From Verrucosispora sp. WMMD573 (GTDB lineage Bacteria > Actinomycetota > Actinomycetes > Mycobacteriales > Micromonosporaceae), in contig NZ_CP114901.1 of NCBI RefSeq assembly GCF_027497175.1, positions 2,790,001 through 2,854,000 on the forward strand: DNA of 64,000 bases, in the 5' to 3' direction. Below the pieces are notes generated by a model. The model worked only from the letters and a program-made list of their open reading frames with translations. It was not told where the DNA came from and made no database searches. A program made the translations under genes and the position numbers. How positions within the stretch are numbered: position 1 is the stretch's first letter; every line of letters begins with the position of its first letter. Below, in pieces: positions 26,245 to 34,890 of this stretch.

Positions 26245-26277
26245 TTCGCCCCCACCGGTGCCACCGGTGGGGGCGAA
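26245..26277 (+). terminator. strong terminator after leuD
   Basis: TTCGCCCCCACCGGT (26245-26259) pairs perfectly with ACCGGTGGGGGCGAA (26263-26277) with a 3-base loop, 27 bases past leuD. Confidence 0.8.
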
Positions 26278-26313
26278 TCCGTTACGACACAAGGGCTTTT
26301 TTCCGCCGAATGT

Positions 26314-26342
26314 TTGTGTCCCGCCAGCACAGGGCATACCGT
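26314..26342 (+). promoter_or_regulatory. candidate hupB promoter
   Basis: TTGTGT (26314-26319), a 17-base spacer and TACCGT (26337-26342) lie about 50 bases upstream of hupB. Spacing is ideal; the hexamers match 4 of 6 and 3 of 6. Confidence 0.45.
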
Positions 26343-26391
26343 GCGCGCAGAATGGCTCGCGTCGAGTCAGTTGCACAATCAGGAGGAAGTC

Positions 26392-27030
26392 GTGAACAAG
26401 GCCGAGCTCATCGAGGCGCTCGCCGTTCGCCTGGGGGACCGGAAAACGGCGACGGCCGCGCTCGACGCGGTCCTCGCTGAGGTCCAGGCGGCGGTCACCA
26501 AGGGCGAGAAGGTGGCGATCACCGGTTTCGGAGCGTTCGAGAAGCGTGTACGGGGCGCGCGAACAGCCCGCAACCCGCGTACGGGGGAGGCGGTGAAGGT
26601 CAAGAAGACCTCGGTGCCGACGTTCCGCCCCGGCGCCGGGTTCAAGGAGATGGTGGCCAGCGGCAAGGTGCCGAAGGCCACGGCTGCGGCGAAGAAGACC
26701 GCCGGAGCCACCGCCAAGACCACAGGTGCCAAGGCGACCGCGGCGAAGAAGACGACCGCGGCGAAGAGCACCGCGGCGAAGAAGACGACCGCGGCGAAGA
26801 GCACCGCAGCCAAGAAGACCACGGCGAGCAAGACCGCGGCGGCCAAGAAGACCACCGCGACCAAGACGACCGCGAAGGCCGCTCCGGCGAAGAAGGCTGC
26901 CACCAAGAAGGCCGCCCCGGCGAAGAAGACCGCCGCGGCGACCAAGGCGACGGCGGCTCGGAAGACCGCGACGGCCAAGAAGGCACCGGCGAAGAAGGCG
27001 CCGGCCAGGAAGGCTGCGACCCGGCGCTGA
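26392..27030 (+). CDS. hupB: HU-family nucleoid protein with lysine/alanine-rich tail (HupB)
   Basis: 212 residues from GTG 26392 with AGGAGGAA as Shine-Dalgarno. The first about 90 residues are a complete HU fold ([52 protein letters not shown], then the beta-arm [25 protein letters not shown]). The last about 110 are histone H1-like repeats of [18 protein letters not shown] and related units. This two-part form is specific to actinobacteria; the tail binds DNA and is heavily acetylated and methylated in mycobacteria. It compacts the chromosome. It lies next to leuCD, as in Mycobacterium tuberculosis. Confidence 0.96.
   Translation: MNKAELIEALAVRLGDRKTATAALDAVLAEVQAAVTKGEKVAITGFGAFEKRVRGARTARNPRTGEAVKVKKTSVPTFRPGAGFKEMVASGKVPKATAAAKKTAGATAKTTGAKATAAKKTTAAKSTAAKKTTAAKSTAAKKTTASKTAAAKKTTATKTTAKAAPAKKAATKKAAPAKKTAAATKATAARKTATAKKAPAKKAPARKAATRR
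26745..26830 (+). repeat. tandem repeats in the HupB tail
   Basis: The 30-base unit coding [10 protein letters not shown] occurs about twice nearly identically (about 26749-26811), followed by more diverged KKTTxxK units. This could undergo slippage, changing tail length. Confidence 0.7.
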
Positions 27031-27043
27031 GCCGGTCGTACGA

Positions 27044-27076
27044 CGAGGGCGCCCGCCGGTACGGTGGGCGCCCTCG
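27044..27076 (+). terminator. hairpin terminator after hupB
   Basis: CGAGGGCGCCC (27044-27054) pairs with GGGCGCCCTCG (27066-27076), 14 bases past the hupB stop. A CCG/CGG inner pair narrows the loop. Confidence 0.7.
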
Positions 27077-27089
27077 CCATGTCCACCCC

Positions 27090-27117
27090 ACGGTTGGCCG
27101 CCATGGCGGCCAACCGT
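27090..27117. repeat. perfect 28-base palindrome
   Basis: Bases 27090-27117 read the same on both strands (arms ACGGTTGGCCGCCA and its complement). It directly follows the hupB terminator and lies 64 bases before the next start. It could be a second terminator (tiny loop) or a protein-binding site. Confidence 0.65.
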
Positions 27118-27180
27118 TGACCGGCCCGGAACCCGGCCAGCAGAATCGCCGCACCACCCCTCGCCGGAAAGAGGACCGGG

Positions 27181-29091
27181 TTGAGTCAGCGTCGTCTCGG
27201 CACCGCCACCCTGGCCCTGGGACTCGTCGTCCTGACCGACGTGCTGCGGGTCTTCCTGCCGTCGGTCATCACCATCTTCGGTCAGGCCGCGTCGACCCCG
27301 GCCGAGCTGCTCGGCGCGTTCGCCGTCGGCTGGTTCGTGCTGGCGCTCGCCGCGCCGGCCCTCGTCGCGCGGGTCGGCCCTGCCACCGTCGGTGTCACGG
27401 CGGTGCTGGCGCTCGGCGCCGCCCGGCTCGCCCTCACCGCCGCGCCGGGTGGCCGGGCCCAACTGTGGCTGGCCACCGCCGGTCTGCTCGCCGGTCTGGT
27501 CTGGCTGGCCGCCACGGCCGCCCGGGTCGCGTATCCGGTACCCGGGCTGGTGCTGGGGCTGACCGCGGGTGCGCTGTGCCACGCCCTGCTCGGCACGTAC
27601 GACCTGGTGTGGTGGGGGCGGTGGCCGGCGTGGGCGGCCAGCGTGGCGGTGGTGGCGGCGCTGCTGGCCGCCGAGACGGCGTTCGGGCGCGGACGCGCCA
27701 GCGCTCCACCGGTCGAGGTCCCGCCGACCCGCCGGGGCTGGCTGCTCGTCGGACCGGCGCTGCTGCTCGGCGGCATGGTGGCGCTGTCACCCGCGGTCGC
27801 CATCAGCGCCATGTCCTACTGGTACGGCGAGGCGGGAACCGCCGCGCCGCCGCCGTTCGCATTGGCGCCGCTGGGCGTCGCGGCACCACTGTTCCTGCTC
27901 GGAGCGCTGACTCCGCCGCAGCCACGATGGCGGGCGGTGCCGCCGGTGCTGCTGCTGGCCGGGGCCCTGCTGTTCGGCTACGGCCCGCCGACGCTGCTCA
28001 CCTTCGCCATCCTGGCCGGCGCGGCGGGGCTGGGCGGCTGCCTCGGCCTGGCCGGTGGCGGACCGTCGTCGCAGCGCGCCGGCCGGCCCGGCACCGGCCC
28101 GGGGTACGCGGCGGTGGGCGGGATGCTCGTCTTCGCCGTCGCCGCGCTGGTCTACTACGCCGCCTACGACCTCGGCTACCCCAACGAGTGGGTGCCGGCC
28201 CTGGTGGCCGCCCTGACCGGGGTGGTCGCGATGGGCGGCGTGGCCGCGTCCGGCGGGCACCGGCCACCTCGGGCGGCACCCGCGCCAGAGTTTCCCCGGC
28301 GGCGGCTCGCGGTGCTGGCCGCCGTGGTCGCCCTCGCCGCCGCCTGGCTGCACGGGCCGTGGCTGGTGGCCAGCAACCGGGCCGGGCCGCCGGAGCGGGT
28401 GCGGTTGGTGGCGTACAACATCCGGATGGGCTTCGGCCTCGACGGCCGCCTCGACCTCACCGCACTGGAACGGGCGGTCGGTCGGGCCGACGTGGTCGTG
28501 CTCAGCGAGGTCGACCGGGGTTGGCTGCTCAACGGTGGCCACGACACGCTGGGCCTACTCGCCGCCCGGCTGGGGATGCCCTACGTCTTCGCGCCCGCCG
28601 CCGACCCGCTGTGGGGGGACGCGGTGCTCAGCCGGTGGCCGGTGCAACGGCCGCGTACCCGTCCGCTACCGGCGGTGGGCGCGCCCACCGGGGCGCAGGC
28701 GCTCGGCGTCACCGTCGACCTCGGTGCCGGCGTACGCCTGGCCGTGGTGAGCACCCACCTGCAACCGCCGCCCGGTGCGGCCCCGGTGGTCCAGGCTCGC
28801 GCCGTCGCGGACTTCGCCACCGGGTACGCCGACGGCGCGCCGCTGGTGGTCGCCGGTGACCTCAACACGGAGCCGGGCGATCCGGCCTTCACGGCGTTCA
28901 CCGGCGCCGGCCTCGTCGATGCGCTCGCCGCCGCCCGCCCGCTGCCGACCAGCCCCGCGGACGATCCGCACGAACAGATCGACCACGTGTTCGTCTCGCC
29001 CGACCTGATCGCCGCCGAGGCGGTAGCGGTGCCGAGCACCGCCAGCGACCACCTGCCGGTCGCCGTCACCCTCACCCTGCCCAACCGCTGA
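27181..29091 (+). CDS. multi-pass membrane protein with C-terminal endonuclease/exonuclease/phosphatase domain
   Basis: 636 residues from TTG 27181, preceded by AAAGAGGA. About ten hydrophobic segments fill residues 10-395 (for example LATAGLLAGLVWLAATAARVA, LLLGGMVALSPAVAISAM, GMLVFAVAALVYYAAYDL). The last 230 residues are an EEP (DNase I-like) hydrolase: LVAYNIRMGFGLDG, VVVLSEVDRGWLLNGGHD (catalytic Glu), DAVLSRWP, VVSTHLQPP, VVAGDLNTEPGDPAF, QIDHVFVSP, ASDHLPVAVTL. The domain would face outside or the membrane surface. Members of this family may cleave phosphodiesters in lipids or nucleic acids; the substrate is not known. Compare the shorter relative at 11198-12214. Confidence 0.85.
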   Translation: MSQRRLGTATLALGLVVLTDVLRVFLPSVITIFGQAASTPAELLGAFAVGWFVLALAAPALVARVGPATVGVTAVLALGAARLALTAAPGGRAQLWLATAGLLAGLVWLAATAARVAYPVPGLVLGLTAGALCHALLGTYDLVWWGRWPAWAASVAVVAALLAAETAFGRGRASAPPVEVPPTRRGWLLVGPALLLGGMVALSPAVAISAMSYWYGEAGTAAPPPFALAPLGVAAPLFLLGALTPPQPRWRAVPPVLLLAGALLFGYGPPTLLTFAILAGAAGLGGCLGLAGGGPSSQRAGRPGTGPGYAAVGGMLVFAVAALVYYAAYDLGYPNEWVPALVAALTGVVAMGGVAASGGHRPPRAAPAPEFPRRRLAVLAAVVALAAAWLHGPWLVASNRAGPPERVRLVAYNIRMGFGLDGRLDLTALERAVGRADVVVLSEVDRGWLLNGGHDTLGLLAARLGMPYVFAPAADPLWGDAVLSRWPVQRPRTRPLPAVGAPTGAQALGVTVDLGAGVRLAVVSTHLQPPPGAAPVVQARAVADFATGYADGAPLVVAGDLNTEPGDPAFTAFTGAGLVDALAAARPLPTSPADDPHEQIDHVFVSPDLIAAEAVAVPSTASDHLPVAVTLTLPNR

Positions 29092-29102
29092 GAGCGGCAC
29101 TG

Positions 29103-29981
29103 TCAGAGGCGGTCGGCGGCGACGAGGCGGTCACCGGCGAAGGCGAGCAGCCAACCGCCGCCCTTGCCGGTGGTCCAGTCACCACACCGCCCCGCCAAAC
29201 GCTCCAGGGCGCCCGGAATCACCTTGCCCTGACTACAGACCGCCGCCGGTTCCCTGGCGGCGGCCAGCGCCGCCAGGCGTGCGGCGGCGGCCAGCACGCA
29301 CTCGTCGGGCTGCTGGCCGGCGCTCGGCTCGTCCAGGTCGCCGCAGACCTCGATCGGCAGATCCAACGACGCGGCGGCCGGATCGAGGGTCTGCACACAC
29401 CGGCGTGGCGATGCGGACAGCAGCCGTGCCGGGCGGATCAGCCCGATCAGCGGCGCCAACGCCTGCGCCTCGGACCAGCCCCGGGCATCCAGTGGCCGCC
29501 CGGTGTCCGGGCCGGGCCAGGCCAGCCGCTTGCCCGCGTGGCCGTGCCGCACCAGCACCAGGACCGCGGTGACCGGTGGCAGCGCCGCGAACGCGGCCAG
29601 CACCTCCACGTCGTGCGGATAGCTCACCAGGGTCATCGCGTCGTCGACGGCCAGCCAACGGACCTCGTCGACCTCGGTGTCCGGCTGGAATCCGCCGGTG
29701 CCCACCGCCCGCATCGACCAGTAGTCGACCACCTTGAGCCGGCCTTCGCTGCGGTACCGCACCGACGGCAGCCGTAGCTGCGGCGCGGCCTGCGCGTCGG
29801 CCTCCTCGGCGACCTCCCGGGCGGCGGCGAGCAGCGGATGCTCGCCCGGCTCCAACTTGCCCTTCGGCAGCGTCCAGTCTCCGTACCGGGGCCGGTGCAC
29901 CAGGCACACCTCGACGCTGTCGGCGCCGGCCGGGCGCCACACCACGCCGCCGGCCGCCCGGATCTCGGTCACGCCAGCCAC
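29103..29981 (-). CDS. mutT1: Nudix hydrolase fused to histidine phosphatase domain (MutT1-type)
   Basis: 292 residues. N-terminal Nudix domain (about 1-135): AAGGVVWRP, and Nudix box GKLEPGEHPLLAAAREVAEEADAQ (41-64), which fits GX5EX7REUXEE except that Asp62 occupies the usual Gly. C-terminal histidine phosphatase domain (about 140-292) begins LVLVRHGHAGKR and has SASPRRCVQTLDPAA. The mycobacterial homologue MutT1 removes 8-oxo-dGTP and acts on diadenosine polyphosphates. It overlaps the CYTH-CHAD gene by 13 bases and is the last gene of the ppk operon, as mutT1 is beside ppk1 in mycobacteria. Confidence 0.9.
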   Translation of the reverse strand: MAGVTEIRAAGGVVWRPAGADSVEVCLVHRPRYGDWTLPKGKLEPGEHPLLAAAREVAEEADAQAAPQLRLPSVRYRSEGRLKVVDYWSMRAVGTGGFQPDTEVDEVRWLAVDDAMTLVSYPHDVEVLAAFAALPPVTAVLVLVRHGHAGKRLAWPGPDTGRPLDARGWSEAQALAPLIGLIRPARLLSASPRRCVQTLDPAAASLDLPIEVCGDLDEPSAGQQPDECVLAAAARLAALAAAREPAAVCSQGKVIPGALERLAGRCGDWTTGKGGGWLLAFAGDRLVAADRL

Positions 29982-31501
29982 CGGGTGCGCCGCCGCCGGC
30001 TGGCTCGCCGCCAGGCGTACGGGAAGTCGGCGCGCGCCCGCCGCACGGCCGCCCGCTCGCGTTCCAGCAGCCGTCCCGCGGCCACCGCCAACTGATGGTC
30101 GTCGGGTCGAGTCTCGGCCACCGTTCGCCAGGTCTCGGCGGCCACCGCCGCGTCCTGGTGCTCACCGAGCAGGTTCTGCACCTTCGCCAGCGCCCGGGCC
30201 AACTTCGCCGCGTCGCCGCCGAGCACCGGCGCCACCGCCGTCACCGCCGAGCGGGCCTGCTTGCCCTGTTTGCGTACGGTGTGCCACTGCTCGTCGGGTC
30301 CGGTCGGATGCAGCATCGCGACGCCGCCGGGCTTCTTCGTCGTGCCGGCCAGTCGTCGCCACGGGCGGGCCACGATTCGAGGCAGCACCCGCCGGGCCGG
30401 TGCGTCCGACCTCGGCGTGAGTCGCGGCGCCCTGGCCGCCAGCACCAGCGCGTCGACCAGGGCGAGGTACCGGGTTGAGCGCAGCGCCTCGTCGACCCCG
30501 GTCAGCGCCTCCTCCTGCCAGTCGGCGAGTACGGCGTCCAGCCGGTCGACCGCCGCCGGATCCACCGGGCTGACCGGGTCGACGGCGGCGGTGCGACGCA
30601 GCCGTTCCCGCAGCACCTCGGCGTCCCGGGCCGGCCCGAGGGCGTCCGCCAGCCACTTCAACTCGGTGCGCAGCGGCCGGGCCCACGCGGGGCGGACCAG
30701 CGGACCGAAGGTCTTCAGGTCGCTGCGCAACCGCCGGCAGGCCACTCGCATCTGGTGCACGGCGGTGTCGTCGTCGCCGACCGGTGCCCGCAGCCGGACC
30801 AGCGGGTCGTGCGCCAACAGCCGGGCCACCTCGCGGCGTACCGCCTCGGTGACCACCGTCGCGGCGCTCGGATCGGCCGGCAGTTCGTCCGGGGTCACCA
30901 GGTCCGGTTCGGCGGTGGCCGCCCGGCCGAGCGCGCGTACGTGCTTGGGGGTGAAGTCGCCACCCTGGGCGCCGGCGGCGCTCAGCAGCTCGGTGAGCCG
31001 GTCGAGCAGTGCCGCGTCACCGGCCTTGCGCTCGACCTCCACCTCGCGGAAGGCGCCGGTGGTGGCACCCTCGGCGTCGAGCACGGTGACCTGGTCGTCG
31101 ACCACCTCGGCCAGCACCCGGCCGGCCTCGTCGACGACCTCCCGGGCGTGCCGGACGGTACGCACCACCGCCGCCGGGGCCAGCGCGGCACCCCGGTGGA
31201 AGACCGTGACCAGCTCGACCAGTTCCGCCGGCATCGCGTCGGCGGTGCCGGGGCGGGAGATCTCGTGGCGAAGACCGGGACTGCCGGTCGGCAACTTCAC
31301 CGTCCACGGCACCTCGTCACCCTCGCGGTAGCGCAGCGAGACACCCGCCCGGGCCAGCCGCAGGTCCACGGTGTCGTGGTAGGTGGCGACGAGGGTCGCC
31401 GGCGGCAGCGCCCGGACGCTCCCCGACGGCGGCACGGCGGGGGAGAGGTCGGGCAGCAGCCACCCGGCCTCCACCGTGAACTTCCGTTCCTCCTCGACCA
31501 T
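29969..31501 (-). CDS. CYTH and CHAD domain protein
   Basis: 510 residues. N-terminal CYTH domain (about 1-195) begins MVEEERKFTV, the ExExK signature of triphosphate tunnel enzymes, with further acidic and basic strand residues (YHDTVDLRLARAGVSLRYREGD, EVEVERK). C-terminal CHAD domain (about 220-500) is helical with conserved histidines and arginines (DTAVHQMRVACRRLRSDLKTFGPL, TELKWLADALGPARDAEVLRERL, LARALAKVQNLLGEHQDAAVAAETW). CHAD domains bind polyphosphate; CYTH domains hydrolyse or bind triphosphates. It lies 23 bases after ppk on the same strand, so a role in polyphosphate binding or turnover is a strong inference. Confidence 0.93.
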   Translation of the reverse strand: MVEEERKFTVEAGWLLPDLSPAVPPSGSVRALPPATLVATYHDTVDLRLARAGVSLRYREGDEVPWTVKLPTGSPGLRHEISRPGTADAMPAELVELVTVFHRGAALAPAAVVRTVRHAREVVDEAGRVLAEVVDDQVTVLDAEGATTGAFREVEVERKAGDAALLDRLTELLSAAGAQGGDFTPKHVRALGRAATAEPDLVTPDELPADPSAATVVTEAVRREVARLLAHDPLVRLRAPVGDDDTAVHQMRVACRRLRSDLKTFGPLVRPAWARPLRTELKWLADALGPARDAEVLRERLRRTAAVDPVSPVDPAAVDRLDAVLADWQEEALTGVDEALRSTRYLALVDALVLAARAPRLTPRSDAPARRVLPRIVARPWRRLAGTTKKPGGVAMLHPTGPDEQWHTVRKQGKQARSAVTAVAPVLGGDAAKLARALAKVQNLLGEHQDAAVAAETWRTVAETRPDDHQLAVAAGRLLERERAAVRRARADFPYAWRRASRRRRTRWLA

Positions 31502-31524
31502 CTGCTCAGCCTATTCCGATCCGG

Positions 31525-33819
31525 TCAGCCGGCCGTGCTGCCGACGCGACGCAGCAGCAGGTGCTGAAGGTGGCTCAGGGGCGCCTCCGGCCGGCCCGCC
31601 CGGCGGCTCCAGGTGCCGTCGCCGGCCAGCTCGAACGCGTCCACGTCCGGGCTCATCGCGGCACCGAGCACATGGTCCAGTTCCGCCCGGGCCACCGGGT
31701 CGGTGACCTGGACCAGTGCCTCCACCCGCCGGTCCAGATTGCGGTGCATCAGGTCGGCGGAGCCGATCCAGAACTCCGCGTCGCCGTTGTTGCCGAAGCG
31801 GAAGACCCGCGAGTGTTCCAGGAAGCGACCGAGGATCGAGTGCACCCGGATGTTCTCCGACAGGCCGGGGACCCCCGGTCGCAGCGTGCACATCCCTCGG
31901 ATGATCAGATCGACATGCACACCGGCCTGGGACGCCCGGTACAGCGCGTCGGTGATCTCCTCGTCGACCAGCGAGTTCACCTTGAACTGGACGAGCCCCG
32001 GCATGCCCAGCCGGACATGGTTGATCTCCCGCTCGATCCGCTCGATGAGGCCGCTGCGAATGCCCTGCGGTGCCACCAGCAGCCTCCGGTACGCGGTCTG
32101 CCGGCTGTACCCGGTGAGCACGTTGAACAGGTCGGTCAGGTCGGCGCCGATCTCCGGGTCGGCGGTGAGCATGCCGAAGTCCTCGTAGAGCCGGGCGGTC
32201 TTCGGATGGTAGTTGCCGGTGCCGATGTGGCAGTAGCGGCGGATCTGGTTGCCCTCCTGGCGTACCACCAGGGCGGTCTTGCAGTGGGTCTTGAGGCCGA
32301 CCAGGCCGTACACCACGTGACAGCCGGCCCGTTCCAGGGTGCGGGCCCAACCGATGTTCGCCACCTCGTCGAAGCGGGCCTTCAGCTCGACGAGCACCAC
32401 CACCTGCTTGCCGGCGGCGGCGGCGTCGACAAGCGCGTCCACGATCGGTGAGTCACCGCTGGTGCGATAGAGCGTCTGCTTGATGGCCAGCACGTTCGGG
32501 TCGGCGGCGGCCTGCTCGATGAAGCGTTGCACGCTGGTGGCGAAGGAGTGGTACGGGTGGTGCACCAGCACGTCGCCGTCGCGCAGGGTGGCGAAGACGC
32601 TGCGCGGCACCTCGCCCTCGGCGAGCCGGGGATGGGTGGCCGGGACGAAGGGCGGGTCCTTCAGGTCGGGCCGGTCGGCCTCGCCGTACAACTGCCAGAG
32701 CGCGGAGAGATCCAGTAGGCCCCGGACCCGCAGCACGTCCTGGGTGTCCATGTCCAGTTCCCGGACGAGCAGTTCCAGCATGTGGTCGGAGATCGAGGCG
32801 GCCACCTCCAGCCGTACCGGCGGGCCGAAGCGGCGGCGGGCCAGCTCCCGCTCCAGCGCCTGGAGCAGGTCCTCGTCCCGGTCCTCGTCGACCTCGACCT
32901 CGGCGTTACGGGTTACCCGGAACAGGTGGCACTCGACCACCTGCATGCCGGAGAAGAGCTGACCGAGGTGCACCGAGATGAGATCCTCCACCGGCAGCAT
33001 GCGGACCCCGGGCTGGTCGCGGTCGACCCGGACGAACCGGGGCACGTTGTTGGGCACCTTCACCCGGGCGAACAGCTCCGGCCCGCCGTCCGGATCGCGT
33101 ACCGCGACGGCCAGGTTGAGCGATCGGCCCGAGATGTACGGGAACGGGTGGGCCGGGTCGACCGCCAGCGGGGTGAGCACCGGGAAGATCTTCTCCCGGA
33201 AGTAGGTGCGCAGCCGTTCCCGCTCGGCATCGCCCAGGTCGGACCAGCGCAGCACCCGGATGTCCTCGGTGGCGAGCCTGGGCACCAGGTCGTCGACGTA
33301 ACAGGCGGCCTGCCGGGCCACCAGCGCGGCGGCCTTCTCGGAGATCAGCGCCAGCTGGGTACGCAGGGGCAGCCCGTCGCCGCCCCGCACGGGTAGGCCG
33401 GCGGAGAGCCGGCGTTTCAGCCCGGCCACCCGCACCATGTAGAACTCGTCGAGGTTGCTGGCGAAGATGGCCAGGAACTTGGCCCGTTCCAGCAGCGGGT
33501 TGCTCTGGTCCTCGGCCAGGGCGAGCACCCGGGCGTTGAAGTCGAGCCAGGACAGCTCCCGGTTGAGGAACCGGTCCTCCGGCAGCGGATGGGCGGGCGC
33601 CGGGTCGTCGGCGGGCTGCGGCAGGCCCGGTTCCGAGACCGGGTCCAGCACCTCCTCCAGGCCGGCGGAGGCCGCCGCCGGGTCGCTGGCCGGGGCGTCG
33701 TCGGGGATCGGGCGGGTGCTGCGGAACCGCCCGTCGGTCCCCCGAGGGCGACCTCCGTTGCGGCTGGTGGTGTGGTCGGTGGCGGCGGGGCTGGCGGGGC
33801 GTTCGCGAGGGGTGCTCAC
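31525..33819 (-). CDS. ppk1: polyphosphate kinase 1
   Basis: 764 residues, GTG start. Reversibly makes inorganic polyphosphate from the gamma-phosphate of ATP. After a variable 75-residue N-terminal extension come the N domain ([21 protein letters not shown]) and head domain, and the two catalytic PLD-like C domains. The autophosphorylated histidine is in [33 protein letters not shown] and [44 protein letters not shown] are further signatures. It heads a three-gene reverse-strand operon with CYTH-CHAD and mutT1. PHO-box-like direct repeats lie just upstream. Confidence 0.96.
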   Translation of the reverse strand: MSTPRERPASPAATDHTTSRNGGRPRGTDGRFRSTRPIPDDAPASDPAAASAGLEEVLDPVSEPGLPQPADDPAPAHPLPEDRFLNRELSWLDFNARVLALAEDQSNPLLERAKFLAIFASNLDEFYMVRVAGLKRRLSAGLPVRGGDGLPLRTQLALISEKAAALVARQAACYVDDLVPRLATEDIRVLRWSDLGDAERERLRTYFREKIFPVLTPLAVDPAHPFPYISGRSLNLAVAVRDPDGGPELFARVKVPNNVPRFVRVDRDQPGVRMLPVEDLISVHLGQLFSGMQVVECHLFRVTRNAEVEVDEDRDEDLLQALERELARRRFGPPVRLEVAASISDHMLELLVRELDMDTQDVLRVRGLLDLSALWQLYGEADRPDLKDPPFVPATHPRLAEGEVPRSVFATLRDGDVLVHHPYHSFATSVQRFIEQAAADPNVLAIKQTLYRTSGDSPIVDALVDAAAAGKQVVVLVELKARFDEVANIGWARTLERAGCHVVYGLVGLKTHCKTALVVRQEGNQIRRYCHIGTGNYHPKTARLYEDFGMLTADPEIGADLTDLFNVLTGYSRQTAYRRLLVAPQGIRSGLIERIEREINHVRLGMPGLVQFKVNSLVDEEITDALYRASQAGVHVDLIIRGMCTLRPGVPGLSENIRVHSILGRFLEHSRVFRFGNNGDAEFWIGSADLMHRNLDRRVEALVQVTDPVARAELDHVLGAAMSPDVDAFELAGDGTWSRRAGRPEAPLSHLQHLLLRRVGSTAG

Positions 33820-33826
33820 CCGCCCA

Positions 33827-33859
33827 TAATCACCCGAACTCGGTTAACGCAAAATGAAC
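33827..33859 (-). promoter_or_regulatory. PHO-box-like direct repeats upstream of ppk1
   Basis: Reading on the reverse strand, two adjacent 11-base units, GTTCATTTTGC (33859 to 33849) and GTTAACCGAGT (33848 to 33838), match the PhoP direct-repeat pattern (GTTCA plus spacer, 11-base period). A weaker third unit reaches 33827. A -10-like GATTAT lies at about 33825-33830 (reverse strand), close to the ppk start at 33819. In Streptomyces ppk is under PhoP control, which supports the reading. Activation by low phosphate is inferred. Confidence 0.5.
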
Positions 33860-33872
33860 TTGCGGCGGGTTG

Positions 33873-34070
33873 TCAGGACATCGTCGGCAGTGTCACGCGT
33901 ACGACGACGCCGGCGGCGTCGGTCTCCACGCGGACCCGCTGGCCGAGGCGGAGCAGGCGCAGCCCGGAGGCGTCGAACGCCCGGGCCGGGAAGGGCAGCT
34001 CGGTGCCGTCGTCCAGCAGCAGCAGCCCGCTGCGGGTCGCCGCGTCGAAGGTCGCCACCGTGCCCTGCAT
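33873..34070 (-). CDS. small protein with cold-shock-like fold
   Basis: 65 residues, ATG 34070. The sequence GTVATFDAATRSGLLLLDDGTELPFPARAFDASGLRLLRLGQRVRVETDAAGVVVRVTL resembles a degenerate cold-shock domain: an initial GxVxxFDxxxxxGLxxxDDG strand pair, F-P-ARAFD, and a LRLGQRV strand. The canonical RNP1/RNP2 aromatic residues of CspA (KGFGFI and VFVHF) are absent. Such proteins are often labelled cold shock proteins in this group. It lies 49 bases after the cofC stop, so it may be co-transcribed. Role unknown. Confidence 0.65.
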   Translation of the reverse strand: MQGTVATFDAATRSGLLLLDDGTELPFPARAFDASGLRLLRLGQRVRVETDAAGVVVRVTLPTMS

Positions 34071-34119
34071 GCCAGCACCGTACCGAATCCTCCGGCGGGT
34101 GGCGTGTCCGCCCGCGCCG

Positions 34120-34770
34120 TCAGGTGCAGAAGGACTCGGTGAGGCAGCCGGCGGTGAGCGCCGTGGTACGCGGGCCGAGCCCGAGCCGCGCCGCGGCGGC
34201 CAGATCGCCGGCGGTGTCCACGTCGCGCCGCAGGCTCGGCCAGTCGCCGGTGAGCGGGCGGGCACCGCTGGCCGCGTGCGCGGCGGCCGAGCCAGGTCCG
34301 AAGCGCGGGTCCAGCGGTACGCCCGGCGGGGCGGCCAGCAGCACGGTGCCGGTGCCCGGGGCATCGGCCACGAACTGACGTACCTCCGGCGGACCGGACA
34401 GCGCCGTGCGCAGCGCCGCCGCCAGCTCGGCCGGGCGCAGCGCGGGCAGGTCGGCGGTGAGCCCGGCCACCCAGCCGGCGACGCCCGCCGCGCCGTGCCG
34501 GAACGCGGCGTTGAGCCCGGCGTCCGCGACGTCCGGCAGTACCCGGGCACCAGCGGACCGGGCCGCATCGGCGACCTGGGCGTCGTCGGTCACCACGAGG
34601 ATCTCGGCCACCCCCGGGCAGGCCCGCACCGCCGCGAGCGTGTCGGCGGCCAGCGCCAGGGCCAGATCCTGATGGGGTACGCCCGGCAGCCCGCCACGCA
34701 GTCGGGTCTTCGCGGCTGCCAGGCGTTTGACCGGCACCACCACCGTCCAGGGCTGTGTCACGCCTGCCAT
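34120..34770 (-). CDS. cofC: 2-phospho-L-lactate (phosphoenolpyruvate) guanylyltransferase
   Basis: 216 residues, ATG 34770. Called CofC or FbiD. It couples GTP to phosphoenolpyruvate or 2-phospholactate in coenzyme F420 synthesis. Nucleotidyltransferase fold visible as VVVPVKRLAAAKTRLRG (P-loop-like start), EILVVTDDAQVADAARSAGARVLPD, GLNAAFRHG, GLTADLPALRP (metal Asp) and DWPSLRRDVDTAGDL near the end. The mycobacterial FbiD gene is in the same place, beside ppk1. Divergent from plsC. F420 is used by many actinobacterial oxidoreductases. Confidence 0.92.
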   Translation of the reverse strand: MAGVTQPWTVVVPVKRLAAAKTRLRGGLPGVPHQDLALALAADTLAAVRACPGVAEILVVTDDAQVADAARSAGARVLPDVADAGLNAAFRHGAAGVAGWVAGLTADLPALRPAELAAALRTALSGPPEVRQFVADAPGTGTVLLAAPPGVPLDPRFGPGSAAAHAASGARPLTGDWPSLRRDVDTAGDLAAAARLGLGPRTTALTAGCLTESFCT

Positions 34771-34890
34771 CCTGCCAGCCGGACGGCGGTACCCTCACTG
34801 GCCGTACCCGGGGCGAGCAGGCATGATTTCGGCTGCGGACCTCACCGGGCTTCTCCGGTGGTCGGGTCGGGGCGGGCACGAGGAGGCACG

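Noticed and set aside
26726..27184. Arg/Pro-rich ORF over the hupB tail
   Set aside because: An out-of-frame reading of the AAG/GCC repeats of hupB; not a protein.
25804..27582. 592-codon reverse ORF across leuD and hupB, rich in Arg-Gly-Leu repeats
   Set aside because: It arises from the antisense of the repetitive hupB tail; no real protein family.
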